Positions 33,352-46,059 of a stretch of DNA of 64,000 bases are shown here, piece after piece. The notes below the pieces were generated by a model, which was not told the DNA's origin, did no database searches, and saw only the letters and a program-made list of their open reading frames with translations. The translations under genes and the position numbers were made by a program. Source of the DNA: Ectocarpus siliculosus (Eukaryota; Sar; Phaeophyceae; Ectocarpales; Ectocarpaceae); the NCBI GenBank assembly GCA_000310025.1, contig FN648365.1, forward strand, positions 7,661-71,660. Direction: 5' to 3'. How positions within the stretch are numbered: position 1 is the first letter of the stretch; every line of letters begins with the position of its first letter.

Positions 33352-34156
33352 GTGAAGGTCGATGGCGACAAACAAGACAGGCGGAGAAAAGCGAGGGTCA
33401 CTGGACGCACGTTATAGACATGCATTCAGCGACCCAGAGACAAAAGCAGGAGGCGATTTCACACAATATATGGAGACCGGGAACGGATGCATCAAACACA
33501 AGGAAACACTATGAAGGGTGAGAGCGTTGGACGAGGTGAAATTGAGGCGCCACCATGCAAGCGTCCAACATCCGTGCCAACATCCGAGCCTCCTGCAAAA
33601 CGTGATCTCCCCAGACTTCATGGGTCTGAGTGAGTGTCTCCGTCCTTAGTTTCTTTTTCTTACTGTCGCCAGGGCTTGTAGTTTTCAGAAGCTTGATCCA
33701 GCCCGTACCTTTTAGAAAGTATACATAACGTCTTCTTGTGTGCCCGGCACAAGGAAGGGTACACGATGTAGTCTATATGGTTCCGATTTCTGTTGCTTCC
33801 TTGGTCGTCCTTGAGGGAGCTCTCGTTGTTTTACCAGGTCTATGTACTATATATGTGGTTGGCATTGCGTACCGAGCGAGAGTGATGGGATTGAAATGCT
33901 TGCTAAATACACAATAATTTCCATTTCAGGACATGTCGTCAGCGACGTTGGATCGTTGTCTGGTTGGGGGGATGTTGTGCATGTACATCGGTCTACTTTT
34001 TAGGACATTTTTCGAATCCCCGTAGTTGTTTTTGGGTACAACAGTCAAAGTCGAGTGGTGAGGGACCTCACGAAGGAGGTTGTCCGCGTCAGTTAGAAGA
34101 AGGTGATGGGATGAAAACGGGTCATTCGGTATCTAATGTAGTCTAAAGACAACAGC

Positions 34157-34186
34157 CAACAACAACAACAACAACAACAACAACAA
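34157..34186. repeat. (AAC)n microsatellite
   Basis: About ten copies of the trinucleotide AAC, shortly upstream of the large tandem array. Confidence 0.9.
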
Positions 34187-34389
34187 GGCGGGTGATTCCA
34201 TCGGAGACAGGCACACTGGGGGGAGAGCGCCGCGCGCGCTGAGAGTGAGACGCCAGCCGCAGAGAATGATACCACGGCTCCAGGAAGCTGAAGCCTATCG
34301 TCCTTTGATGCAGTGGGCAGATAACGGCCTTTCCCTGCCTCCACATCATCGAGCCATCTTCGACCTCCGACGATATATCTTCTACACTC

Positions 34390-36990
34390 CTGTTTTTGTT
34401 CCAGGTAGTCGATCTGCGTTCCAGATAGTTGCCGTTGCGCTTCAGATAGTAGTCTTGTGTTCCAGGCGGACGATGTCGGTTTGTTTTCCTCGTAATGCCG
34501 GATATAGCTTTTCGTTCGTCCTGCGGTGTAGTCTGCAGATTTTGTTCTTGAGGTTTCCTTCCTCGACGTTATTTCACCCCCTGCAACCTGCAAAGATTGG
34601 TTTCCAAGCGTCTTGTCTTGTGATGATGGTGTTTGCAGATGACGTTTCCCTTCTTTCAAACATGATCGCGCCTCCTGCGACCTGCAGAGATTAATATACA
34701 CGCTTCACGGTCCGCATTCCAGGTACTTGTCCTGCGGTGTAATCTGCAGATTACGTCCTTGAAGCTTTCCTTCCTCAGTGTCATGACGCCCCCTGCAACC
34801 TGGAAAGATTGTTTTCCCAAGATTCCTGTCTTGTGGTTCGGTTTGCAGATGACACCATTTCTCTTCCTCAACATCATCACGCCACAACGATTTACATACA
34901 AGCCTCTTGCGTTCCAGGTAGACGGTCTGGGTTCCAGGTACTGGTTCGGTGTTCCAGTAGGCAGATTATGTATTTTCCTATTCTCAACATGATGAAATCG
35001 GATAGAGGTTTTGGTTCGTCTTACGGTGTCGTTGGTGTCCTTGAAGTCTTATTTCCTCAACGTCATGACGCCGCCTGCGACCTGCAACGGTTTCTACACT
35101 AGTAGCCTCTAGGTTGGCGTTCCAGGTAGTTGTCGGCCTGCTTTCCAGGTAATGGTCGGTCTGTGTTCCAGGTAGTGTTTCTGTGTTCCCGGTAGTAGTC
35201 GGTCTGTGTTCCAGGTAGTAGTCAATGTGCGTTCCAGGTAGTTGTCGGTCTGCGTTCCAGTAGGCAGATGATATTGATTGGTTGTCCTCGTGATGCCGGA
35301 TGAAGCTTTTCGTTCGTCCTGGGGTGTAGTCTGCAGAGGATGTCCTTGAGGTTTCCTTCCTCAATGTTACGAGGCCACCCTGCAACCTGCAACGATTGTT
35401 TTCCGAGCTTCTTGTCTTGTGATGCGGTTTGCAGATGACGTCATTTCTCTTCCTCAACATCATCACGCCACCTGCGACCTGCAACGATTTACATACAATC
35501 TCCTTGCGTTCCAGGTAGTGGTCGTTCTGCCTTCAAGGCACTGTAGCCGATCTGCGTACCAGGTACTGTAGTCTGTCTACGTTTCAGGTAGTCGGTCTGC
35601 GTTCCAGGTAGTAGTCGATTTGGGTTCGAGGTAGTCGTCCTGCGTTCCAGGTAGTCGGTCTGACTTCCAGGTAGTGGTTCTGTCTTCCAGTAGGCAGATT
35701 ATGTAATTTCCCTTACTCAGCATGATTAAATCGGATAGAGCTTGTGGTTCGTCTTGCGGTGTAGTTGATGTCCCTGAGAGTTTCCTTCCTCAACACCATT
35801 ACGCTATCTGCGACCTGCAAATACTCGTCTCGAAGCTGCTTGTCCTTGTGGTGAAGTTTGGAGATGATGTCCTTTTCCCTTCCTCAACATCATCACGCCA
35901 CCTGCGACCTGCAACGAGTTCCTATACTGGAAGCGTCTCGGTTGGCGTTCCAACTACTTCTCGGTGTGCGTTCCAGGTAGTAGTCGATCTGGGTTCCAGG
36001 TAGCGGTTGTGTGTTCCAGTAGGCAGATGATATCGATTGGTTGTCCTCATGATGCCGGATGAAGCTTTTCGTTCGTCCTGCGGTGTAGTCTGCAGATTAT
36101 GTCCTTGAGGTTTCCTGCCTCAACGTTGCGAGGCCACCCTGCGACCTGCAAATATTGTTTTCCAAGCTTCTTGTCTTGTGGTGCGGTTTGCAAATGACGT
36201 CATTTCTCTTCCCCAACATCATCACGCCACCTGCGACCTGCAACGATTTACATACAATCTCCTTGCGTTCCAGGTAGTGGTTCTGTGCTCCAGTACGCAG
36301 ATTATTTCCTTTCGCTTGACCAACATGATCAAACCGGATGGAACTTGTGCTTCGTCTGGCGATGCAGTTGATGTTCTTGAGGGCTTCCTTCCTCAACGTC
36401 ACGAGGCCGCCTGCGACCTGCAACTATTTGTCTCGAAGCTGCTTGTCCTGTGGTGTAGTTTGCAGATGACCTCCTTTTCAGTTCCTCAACATGTCCACGC
36501 CTCCTGCAATCTGCAACGATAAATACACAAGCTTCGCGTTCCGCGTTCCAAGTAGAGGTTCTGTGCTCCAGTAGGCAGACGATGTCGATGATTTGTGCTC
36601 ATGATGCCGAATATAGCTTTTTCGTTCGTACTGTGGTGTAATCTGTCGTTGAAGTTTCCCTTCATCAACATTATGACGCTCCCTGCGACCTGCAAAGGTT
36701 CGTCGCCCAAGCTTCTTGTCATGTGGTGCAGTGTGCAGATGACGTCATTTTCCCGTCCTCAACACCATCAAGCCTCCTGCGACCTGCAACGATTTATTTA
36801 CGAGCTTCTCGTCTTGAGCTCCAGGTAGCGGTTCTTCTGTGTACCATTCGGCAGACGAGGTGGATTCTTGTTCCTCAGCATGATGAAATCGGACGGAGCT
36901 TTTCGTGCGTCCTACGGTGTAGTCTGCAGATGATGTCCTCAAGTAAGGTGTCCCATCCTCAGCATTTTGACGCCTCCTGCTGTCGAAAGG
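34390..36990. repeat. Complex tandem array, 2.6 kb
   Basis: The anchor CCTGCGACCTGCAACGATT or a close variant occurs about 14 times (for example near 34577, 35072, 35380, 35472, 36137, 36230, 36682 and 36777), often as pairs about 93 bp apart and then 180-330 bp to the next pair. Between anchors recur GTTCCAGGTAGT runs, TCCTGCGGTGTAGTCTGCAG and TTGCAGATGACGTCATTTC. Minus-strand frames of about 80-200 codons with a repeated VAGG motif are products of the repeat. Confidence 0.9.
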
Positions 36991-38374
36991 AATGATATCC
37001 AGTCTCCATGGGGCTGAACCTTCTCGTTCTGTGGTGCAGCCGGCAGAATATGTTCTTCCCTGCCTGCTGTTCCCCTTTGCAGGGCTAAATTTTCCTCCTC
37101 ACATCTCTCCAGGCTCTCAAATGTTCTTGATCTCTCACTCATCTCCCACACACACACACACACACACATGATTTGCGCACATGGACCGTTCACCTACCTG
37201 TAGCCTCTGAGGTGAGTTATTTTTCTTTCTATTGTTTTGTCTTTTCGTCGACCAATTTTCGGCAATAGGTGGTTTTGCTTTTTTAGACGACCACGAGTTG
37301 GGCAAACCAGAATACCTCGGTTACAGTTCGGCGGCAAGGTGGCAAGCGTTTGGTTTAAGTTTTTCGGCGCATAAGTCGTGTTTTGACGGAGGGGTGAAGA
37401 AACGATCAGCGTTAAGACGAAATTTGAAGACTTGTGCTCTGCTTGAACTATTTCTGACCATCATTCGCTTGGATGGCTGGTATCCCGTCCGGCTTGGAGT
37501 CGATTAAATGTGATCACCTGGAAGCTGGAAGCACGACTGGACAGATTGTGTTGTGCACGGTCTGTATCTCTGCGATTCGTGTGTGGTTTGACTTCGTCGC
37601 GCTACGTGCCCATTCTCCGGGAACGAATTTGCGGTTGTATTGGAGGTATTGGGTGTTCCCAATACGCGAGTCGTTTTTCTGTCGACCTCCTGCTGGGCAT
37701 AATTTATTTCGTTCGTGGAGATAACAACTGACTCAACGGATTTAAAGAGAAAATTGGATAAATCTATGAGAAGGATGGCTCAACAGGGCCGTTTGCGCGC
37801 CCTCTTCATTTGGAGACGCGGTATGTTCTCACTGTTTGTGCGTACATCAACGACCATTGTTTTCAGATCCACCTTTGAAAACTGAAAATAAATGGATAAG
37901 CTTATCGCACTTTTCCGGTTTTCGAGCGCAACTAATTTTTGAGCGCTGCGATCGACAAAATTTGACCTCGCCTGGTTTGTGTGAGGACGCCCAGCCTGGC
38001 GATGGTCGTCCTCTGTCGCCGTCGAACACGGCCGCGAGTTTGCGAAACGACACTCGGTATTGCCGCGTAGAATCTGGAGTACCAGACCAACGGTGAATGA
38101 TGCAGTACCAGTCTATCATTAGCGCACGGAAACGTCCTGCCGGGGCCGGTGAAGTAACGTTTGTTCGGAGGGATATTGAAATTTGAAACGCGATTGATTA
38201 AAGAGGCGTGAAACACACACATACACAAATAACACCTGAGTTATGGCAACGAGCACCTTCGCGTATAGCCTCGGCAGGACGCTGGTTTGAATCTTCTTGG
38301 GTGCACATTTTGCTCCTGACTCGGATATTTTTCCGTTGACACAAATGTGTGTCAGCCCTGAGAGCAGTCAATCC
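36991..38374. other. Unassigned sequence with (CA)n
   Basis: A (CA)n tract lies at about 37147-37168. A 91-codon plus-strand frame at 37232-37507 (DDHELGKPEYLGYSSAARWQ) has no recognised motif and no clear splice sites. Confidence 0.4.
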
Positions 38375-38584
38375 NNNNNNNNNNNNNNNNNNNNNNNNNN
38401 NNNNNNNNNNNNNNNNNNNNNNNNNNNNNNNNNNNNNNNNNNNNNNNNNNNNNNNNNNNNNNNNNNNNNNNNNNNNNNNNNNNNNNNNNNNNNNNNNNNN
38501 NNNNNNNNNNNNNNNNNNNNNNNNNNNNNNNNNNNNNNNNNNNNNNNNNNNNNNNNNNNNNNNNNNNNNNNNNNNNNNNNNNNN
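38375..38584. other. Assembly gap (210 N)
   Basis: A run of 210 N followed closely by a G-rich homopolymer (38611-38620). ORFs that cross it are meaningless. Confidence 0.95.
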
Positions 38585-38719
38585 AAGGCCCCGCCACCCC
38601 CAATGGGCGGGGGGGGGGGCACAATGGGGAGATAATTGAAGACACAAGAAGATGAGGCGGAAAGAGCGAGGTAGATATAGATGATGGCTTGGCAAATACG
38701 TAAATGGGGGGGGGTTGCG

Positions 38720-38805
38720 GAAGGGCGACTCTACAGCGCGTTGATTGGAAGAGCCTGATACGAAGGTAAAAGACGATGGCGGTTGGCGGTCCGCGGCTCT
38801 TTAAG
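38720..38805 (+). repeat. Dispersed repeat R1, copy 1
   Basis: GGGCGACTCTACA-CGCG through GATTGGAAGAGCCTGATA and GGCGGTTGGCGGTCCGCGG matches 51474-51560 in the same orientation with few differences. The unit is about 85-100 bp and its termini are not defined. Confidence 0.85.
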
Positions 38806-38840
38806 AAGGACGAATACGAATACAAATAAACTGTAATTCA

Positions 38841-39239
38841 TTGTGCACGGAAGAATTCGGAACATCTCCCAGATCTACGTATGTCTTTGGGTTCTTGTTG
38901 TGCCGCTGTGGAGGCGTGTTGGTGCGGATGTCTTGGTTCGTTTTCTGGGGTCCCACGAAGAGAAAGGTCTCACGGAATGCCAATTCTGCTGCCTCGCTGC
39001 TCCTGCACCGAGAGTTTGATAGACGCGTGTTCACTGGACCCAAGGGTCACGTTGTGAAGAAGACACAGTGTGTAACATGCAGCCCACTTAGGAGGGCCAC
39101 GCGGCAGAGAAGGGCAGCAGCTAGCTATATCGAAGTTCGGACGATAGCTAGCGATCGTGTCGTAGCTTTTCTCGCTGAGCTGAGGGACGAGGGTGGGATG
39201 ATGCTGGAGCGCTCTTGGCTGGAGCGCCCGCCCGCGTAG
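38841..39239 (+). CDS. Open frame of 132 codons, unknown
   Basis: The frame begins at a near-cognate start and is rich in Arg and Lys (GPTKRKVSRNANSAAS; KKTQCVTCSPLRRATRQRR), ending FLAELRDEGGMMLERSW and a stop at 39237-39239. It could be one exon of a basic, nucleic-acid-binding protein, but no family is recognised and random occurrence is plausible. Confidence 0.25.
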   Translation: MCTEEFGTSPRSTYVFGFLLCRCGGVLVRMSWFVFWGPTKRKVSRNANSAASLLLHREFDRRVFTGPKGHVVKKTQCVTCSPLRRATRQRRAAASYIEVRTIASDRVVAFLAELRDEGGMMLERSWLERPPA

Positions 39240-40335
39240 GGGACCACTACTACTCCGGAACCCGACACCCCGTGGTATGTGTGCTTTCGTATCAAATCCC
39301 ATCATGGGTTGGCAAAAACTCATTTCATGACAGCAGCGCTGTCACCGTGTCAGCTCGTGAGCGGTGCAACTCCGACGTACCGTATACGCGAATTCGTAGG
39401 TATGAATATGCCGCCACATGAGATTACACAACATGCGTCTTCGTCCATCGTTTATTCGACGATCTGCTGTGTGGTGGTATTTGTACGCGGATTGTGCGGG
39501 ATCTACTTCTCGTCTGCCCCGCCAACGCGTGGTTTCTGCAACCGTACCACAGGAAACAAGCAGCAATCGAACTCTAGTATATATGCTCTACATACACTTA
39601 TCATGAGGCCTTTTTGTACGGGAGTGCGTGTACTGTAGTGGGCTATGCGTAATCTACCCTCGGATGCTCCTCAACCGAACGCACGCTATGTGATAGAACG
39701 CCAGCTTGGCAACGTGGGTTTCGGGAGACTGCCTCGAGACAGCAGGCACACATTGTTACACGGTACATGACACAATATTACTCATTCCCTGGGCCGTTTG
39801 TTAAAGAAAGCCGTGTACACACATTCGTGCACACCAACACAAGTCATGGAACGCTTCGAGACAGTAACCGTCTGCCCGAAAACGTACACACAGATGCACA
39901 TACATGCACACATACGTGGATATATGCGCTCGTTGTAAAACGATGTATACGTGCGCTGCGTGTAGGACGTTCTGCAACATGCTTCACTCACACGGGGATA
40001 CGGAATAACGTACTTCGAAGTACTTCATGTACAGGCACGTATGTGCTCGAACGCCTACGATGTTTCCAAACAATAGGCGCTCGTACAGCTGTGCCGTATA
40101 ACGTATATGCATGCGCACATGCTCTCGAACCTGAAATGTGGACGTCGTTTGTATGGAAACGTGTGCATACTGCATGCACGTATGGGTTCGCATGCGCGAC
40201 GCTGTGCAGCGTCCCGAAAAGCTACAGTCGTCTACTCTGACACTTCGCAGAAGGCTCCTGCAATATCTTTGCCTTGACGGGATGCTAGTGTACGTATGAT
40301 GCCCTTTAATTGAACGTGTCCCGGGTGCATTGAAG
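39240..40335. other. No assignable feature
   Basis: Sequence rich in ACGT, GCATGC and CACA motifs, with no convincing exon, RNA gene or defined repeat. Confidence 0.5.
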
Positions 40336-40338
40336 GCG

Positions 40339-41511
40339 CTTAGTTTTGGCTACCGTCGTACTCTTAAATAGGTTAGCCTGAACCCGAGCGAAAACAAAAT
40401 AAATTGTAGTCGCTTGCACGGTGCCCTGCTACTGATTGTGAGGCTAGCTTCGGCCACCGTCGCACTTTCAGAACATTAGTCGGATCCGGAGCGCAAAATA
40501 ATGAAAGTCGCTGTTATTGAGTGTGTGGCTGATTTCGGCCAACGCCGCAATCTCAGTAGGTTAGTCGGATCCGGAGTGCAAATAAATACTGCTTGACATG
40601 ATGAGTCGCTTGTACGGTGCCCTGTTGCTGAGCCTGCGTCTAGCGTTCGCTACCGTCGCACCGTCAGTACGTTAGTCGGATCCGGAGCGCAAGTGTTGAC
40701 AAGTCACTTGTACGGTGCCCTGTTACTGAGCGTATGGCTGGCTACGGCCACCGCCACACTCTCGGTAGGTAGTCGGATCCGGAGTGCAAAATACACTAAA
40801 ATTATACTTGAAGTAGTTACTTGTACGGTGCCCTGCTACTGAGCGTGGGGCTGGCTTCGGCCACCGCCACACCCTCGGTAGGTAGTCATATCTGGAGTGT
40901 GAACATTACTCAAATAACCCTTGAAGTGTCACTTGTACTGTGCCCTGTTACTGATCGTGCCCCTAGCGTTAGCGGCCACCCGCTCTCGGTAAGTTTGTCG
41001 GATCCAGACCGCAAATAAAACAATCATAGTCGCTTGTACGGTGCCCTGTTACTGAGCGCGAGGCTGGCTTCGGCCATCGTCGCACTCTCAGTAGGCTAGT
41101 CGGACCCGGAGCGAAAATATAGCAACAGTCACCCACTTTGGACGGTGCCCTGCTACTGAGCGTGCGTCTTGTTTCGGCCACTGCCACACCGTCGGTAGGT
41201 AGGCTGGCTTCGGCCACAGCCGCACTTATACCACCGTCGCACTCTTAATAGATAGTCGAATCCGGAGTGGAAGAAATGTCGCTCGAACGGTGACCTGTTA
41301 CTGAGCTTATGGCTGTTTTCCGCCACTGTCGAACGCTCGACAAACTAGCCGGATCCGGAGTGTGATAACGATCCTTACCCTAACCCTAACCTTTGTGGCT
41401 AGCTTCGGCCATCGCCACAAACTCAGTAGGTTCACCGATCCGGAGTGCAATAATAGTCGCTTGTACGGTGCCCTGGCTACTCATCGAGGCCGGCTTCGGC
41501 CACGGTGTGGT
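40339..41511. repeat. Satellite A, ~100-bp units
   Basis: About ten units carry GTCGCTTGTACGGTGCCCTG, then TTACTGAGCGTG, GGCTGGCTTCGGCCACCGTC, CTCAGTAGGTTAGTCGG and ATCCGGAGCGCAAA. Unit starts are near 40409, 40605, 40703, 40817, 40929, 41030, 41138, 41278 and 41456. Spacing is about 100-115 bp where regular, longer where units are broken. Confidence 0.93.
41378..41391. repeat. Interstitial telomere-like repeat
   Basis: CCCTAACCCTAACC inside satellite A, the complement of the TTAGGG type, within one satellite unit and not at a chromosome end. Confidence 0.8.
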
Positions 41512-42235
41512 AGTTGTTCCTCCGTCCACCTCGGGAAAAGCACAATGGACGTACCGAACATAACATAGGATGCGGTAGAAAGAGAAAACACGAGGTGGTT
41601 TCGCAGCGATGCCACCCATGCATGTCGGCGAACACCGTCAACGAGCACATGGTCTGTGGGCTAACAAACCCGCACCCTACAGACTCTTTCTGCATCGCTA
41701 CCCACATGCCTCCCCCCCGCATCTGTACCAGGAAATCTCGTTTGTATTTTTCTGTTTCTCTTATTCTGTGGGGGGGGACCACAGCATCGACATGATGAAT
41801 TGGTCTGAACATTTATATACTCTTGCGCGAACAGACGTTTCTGCACTATCTACACAAATACCTGTGTCCGTCTCCATAGTTCTCGGGGGCTTCCAAGAGG
41901 TTGCCTTTACGCTATCTCTGTTCCCGATGTGTCCCTTACTCCGCTCATGCAAGACGGTTGCGTCCGTATCGATGACAGCGCCAACGTACGTCACACACAC
42001 GCTGCTCGTCTTCCGTGCGGACAGTTTGTAGAATGTGGAGGAAGTCGCTGAAATCATATGGAAGAAAAGTAGAGATTGCGTCCGGATTGTCGTGTGAAAC
42101 TTTATGGCCCGTGCTGGAAAGCTCGAGGCTTGTGATGATGAACTGCGCCCTAGTTAGTTCCGTGATAAAAACCCCACCACTATGAACCTGAATACAGGGT
42201 TCCGATAGTCCAAGTCCTAAACTGCTGTTTGACGG
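41512..42235. other. Unassigned; conflicting open frames
   Basis: A plus-strand frame (41609-42031) and a minus-strand frame (42057-41761) overlap; neither has motifs or convincing splice sites. Confidence 0.4.
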
Positions 42236-42507
42236 TCCACGTCCTAAAAGGGAAGTTTATTCGTCGAACAGACAAAATATAATGGCGTTTATTGGTGGAA
42301 CAGTTTCGGATTGTAGCTTCATTAAGTGTTCGGAAATCTGGCGTCACGAGGGGAAGAAATTCGACCCCCCTTCCCCGTCATTCCTTTGAGAAGAGAGCCC
42401 GAAGTGGTGTAGCATGCCGAGGAACGAGCGGAAGCTGCAGAGCGCGCGAAGAGAAGGAAGGACAGCAGTGGCCACGCAACGTAGGAAGCGGCAGTATAGC
42501 AAAAATG
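42236..42507 (+). repeat. Dispersed repeat R2, copy 1
   Basis: About 270 bp that match 49296-49572 in the same orientation, from AAAAGGGAAGTTTATTCGTC through GGAACAGTTTCGGATTGTAG, GAAGCTGCAGAGCGCGCGAA and GCGGCA-TA-AGCAAAAAT. The unit holds a TTCGA-CCCCCTTCC segment faintly like a reversed pol III B box, but no A box was found. Confidence 0.9.
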
Positions 42508-42999
42508 GCAAGGAAGGACGGGACAAGCAGCGCTGGAATAGAGCGCTGCACCACAGCAGGCCCTTTCCACACAAAAGGTGCCAGTGCCTCTTCTCTTGTT
42601 AGACAGCAGTAATGTTCATGAGGAGGAAGGAGGAGCGCCTTCCAACATGACTCGCGCGTCATGACCTGCTACTGACCTTCCCGCGTGCACCCATGTTACT
42701 CACGCATAGCCTCTGATCCTTTCCCATCGGCTCTAGATGTACACAGAGTACTTCCGGGGTGGTTGAGGTTACTGCTGTAGAAAGAAAACACCGAAAACAA
42801 AATGTCAACATGCATCTCGTTCCAACTCGCCGCCGGATGGCGATAGCTGGTATCGCTCCAGAAGTGCTCAGTATCGCGTCCATCAACTTCCAGAGATTGC
42901 CTCTGAAACAGCGACACAGTCACAGCACAGTGCCGAGGTGCAAAAACACGGAAACGGAGAAAAAGACACACAATTAACGTCGCTTAATATTACAGCAGG

Positions 43000-45850
43000 G
43001 GACCGTGTTTATCATGCGTATGCGCGCTTGCCGTTTCCTACTGACAGCAGATATCTTCTGCGTATTCAACACGGGGCACACTGCATACGTTTTGCGTCTG
43101 TACTTGTATGTTATGTGCGATATATGTCCTCCAATATATTCTGCGCACGCGGGGCTACATAATGAACGGTGCCGTGGAGGAAAGATAAAACCAAAGCGCC
43201 GCTAACGTACGGCAGGGGGGGCGTGTTATCATGCGTATGACTCGGCGCGCTTCCCATATCCTACGGACAGATGTCTTCTGCGCCTTGAACACTGGGCCAC
43301 AGCAGGTTACTTTCACACTTTCTCCTTATCGTGACGCCGCACAGCACGGAACGCGCCGAAGAGCGGCTGCATCTGTGCTGTCAGTATCAGCACAGGACGT
43401 GCCGCAGAGCGGCTGCGCCCGGGGTAGTAGACGAGTGGCCTTCACCGAATTCAAAAACCTCCACAAGTAGGTGTACCGAAGAGGAAGGAAGAAAAAATAA
43501 AAATGAAAATATAAATATATAATAATAATATTATTACTTCCATAGTAGGTTACTTACACATTCTCCTTATCGTGACGCCGTACAGCGCGGAACGCGCCGA
43601 AGAGCGGCTGCACCCGTTCTGTAGGCGAGCGGCAGTCATTGAACCACAAAAAAAAAAAAATCCGTAGGTGCACTATGTAGTGCAGAAGGGGGAAAATACA
43701 GGAGGAACGCCTCCAAGTACCGTAAGGATGCCGGTCTTGGCACACGGTGCGATAGTCTTCTTTGATGTTTTCATTCTCGGTTTTTCTATCGCACAGGGGT
43801 GCCAAGACGCCGATACGTGCCATGTACCGGACATTAAATAAATGTTTGGTCCTGAAAACACAACGCACCCCCCCGTGCGATGACTCCGATCCGTGCGATT
43901 CTGAAGAAGTACAAAGGGGCGAGTGGGGTGCTTTGAACGCGCACCCCCGCACCAACACTCCGATGTGTGCGATCCTGAACAAATCACAGCAGACATACAC
44001 CAGCACTTCTTGTGCGTGTGCCGGTATTGCAGCATCAGGACCACAACATAACGAAGACAGACAGACACACCAGCACACCAGCACACCAAAACACACAAAA
44101 CACATGCCGCGAAATAAAATCCAAGGCGGCAAGGCGGCGAGGCGGCGAATTACCTTGAAACTCCCCAAAACAGAGGTCTGTGTTCACACTCACCACACAC
44201 AAGCAACACGTTGGCTACGATGTCAGAGGGTGCAAGCGCGGAGTCTGTACTTTTCGTAGTACCTTAGTTGGTTGTGGTCGTTTGGTCTCGTGTGATTCGT
44301 ACGCATTCTTGGTTGATTGAGTAGAAACCGTTTGCCGATTCCGACAACAATGACAATGTTGAACAACATCACTTGCACATGAGCACCGTTACGATGCCAA
44401 AGTACAGCAGTGGAGCCCCTTAATACAAGCTATGTACCTTGGTACAGTAGTGGCTCGAGACAAAAGCTGTGGATACCATGGCATCACCCAACCTCTCGCC
44501 GAAGGTATCGGGGTCTCCGCACACCCCTGTGTGAAGTGAACGATACCTGTGCGATAATCAATTAAATCCCTTGGAACCCGATGTTTTTTCGCACCCCCTG
44601 TGCCAAGACCCCGGCCTGTGCGATGTAGCCGATTCGTGCCAAATGACCCGCATCCTTACGGTAGGTTACCTACACATTGCGTCCGTACTGCTGTATGTGA
44701 TGTGCGGGTATTTGTCCTCCAAGCGCTCAGCACACGAAGCGCCATCGTGTGGCTGCATCGGTGATGTAGGCCCACGGCATTCACCGAATCACAAATCCAA
44801 TAATAGGTTGATTGAACGTTTACGCATCCCATTTATCGTATGACACCGACCCTCAACACGCGAAGCGCCAAAGAGTGGCTGCACCTGTGTTGTGAGTGAC
44901 CGGCATTCACCAAATCTAACATGTTAAGTAGGTCGAACATTTCACCTAAACTCGTCGCTCTATCGCGACACTGCGTCTCAACACACAATGCGCCATATTG
45001 TGGCTGCACCCACGTTGTAGGAATCGTGACACAGGGTCTCAACACGCGAAGCGTCATAGTATGGCTGTATCCATGCTGTAGGCGACCGGCATTCACCAAA
45101 AAAACAAAATCTAAAGTAGGCCGGTCGAACATTTCACCTCTCAATTGTTGTATCGTGACACTGTATCTCAGTACACGAAGCGCCATGGTGTGGCTGCATC
45201 CATGTTGTAGGCAGAGCACGTAGCACACATCATGCCAAGCGCCATGGCGCGGCGGCATCCGTGCTCCGTGCGACCGGCATTCACTGGATCAAATCGTAAG
45301 AAGGCCGGTAGAACAATTAATTCGACATGCTATTGGTTTGCTGCAACGCCGCATCCCAACACACGAAGCGCCAAAGTGTGGCTGCATCCGCGTTGGGGAC
45401 AAAGCGTTCAGTACGCAACAAGAGAAGCACCATAGTGTGGCTATATCCATGTTGTAGGAAAAGCGCGGAGCACGCAACGCGCGAAGCGCCATAGCATGGC
45501 TGCATCCGTGTCGTGAGCGAAACGCACCGCACGCGAAAGCGCCATAATGTTGCCGCGTCCGAGCTGTAGGTGAACGACATTCATCGAATAAACAATCAAC
45601 GTCGACTGAAAAGAAAACGAAAAACTCACATGCCTTTGGTTATCGTGACGCTCCACAACGTGGCTAATGCAGAACGGCTATCGCATACAATCACGGAACA
45701 ATGAAGCCCATCAAATCAAATTCAAAGTAGGCCGATCGAAAATCTCACAGGCATTAGTTTATCGTGACGCACCATAGCGTGGCTGCCTCCGTGCCAAAGC
45801 AACACGGCTATCGCCTCTATTCACGAAACCATGAGGTCTTTTTTAGACCA
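43000..45850. repeat. Satellite B family
   Basis: Repeated units contain CACGAAGCGCCATAGTGTGG, CTGCATCCGTGTTGTAGG and GACCGGCATTCACC, often preceded by TTATCGTGAC. The tightest, most regular copies are at 44840-45560; older, larger units with TCTCCTTATCGTGACGCCG occur at 43320-43650. Intervening sequence at 43680-44560 is less clearly repetitive. Short ORFs throughout are repeat products. Confidence 0.85.
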
Positions 45851-46059
45851 GACAAAAAAAAAGGAACATTCTTTACCGCGTTGATCAGTCGGGGCACACC
45901 GGTAACCAAGAGCTTTGAAAAGGGTCGTCCACCGCTTTCTGCGGTAGCGGTATAGACATGCGCTTTGGACTACACCTTTGCAAGTAAACAAAACATAGTT
46001 CTTGTAACACGCTACCTTCCCAAGAGGCCCATGTATGTCGGCAGCCATGCGTACACGTA

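Noticed and set aside
34093-36750. Minus-strand ORFs of 80-200 codons with repeated VAGG motifs
   Set aside because: They are translations of the tandem array; the repetition is at DNA level and the frames are inconsistent.
34390-36990. CRISPR-like array
   Set aside because: Repeats are imperfect, of variable spacing and with related rather than unique spacers, and the genome is eukaryotic.
38198-38825. ORFs crossing runs of N
   Set aside because: Translations of undefined bases carry no information; the same applies at 58345-59153 and 22931-23167.
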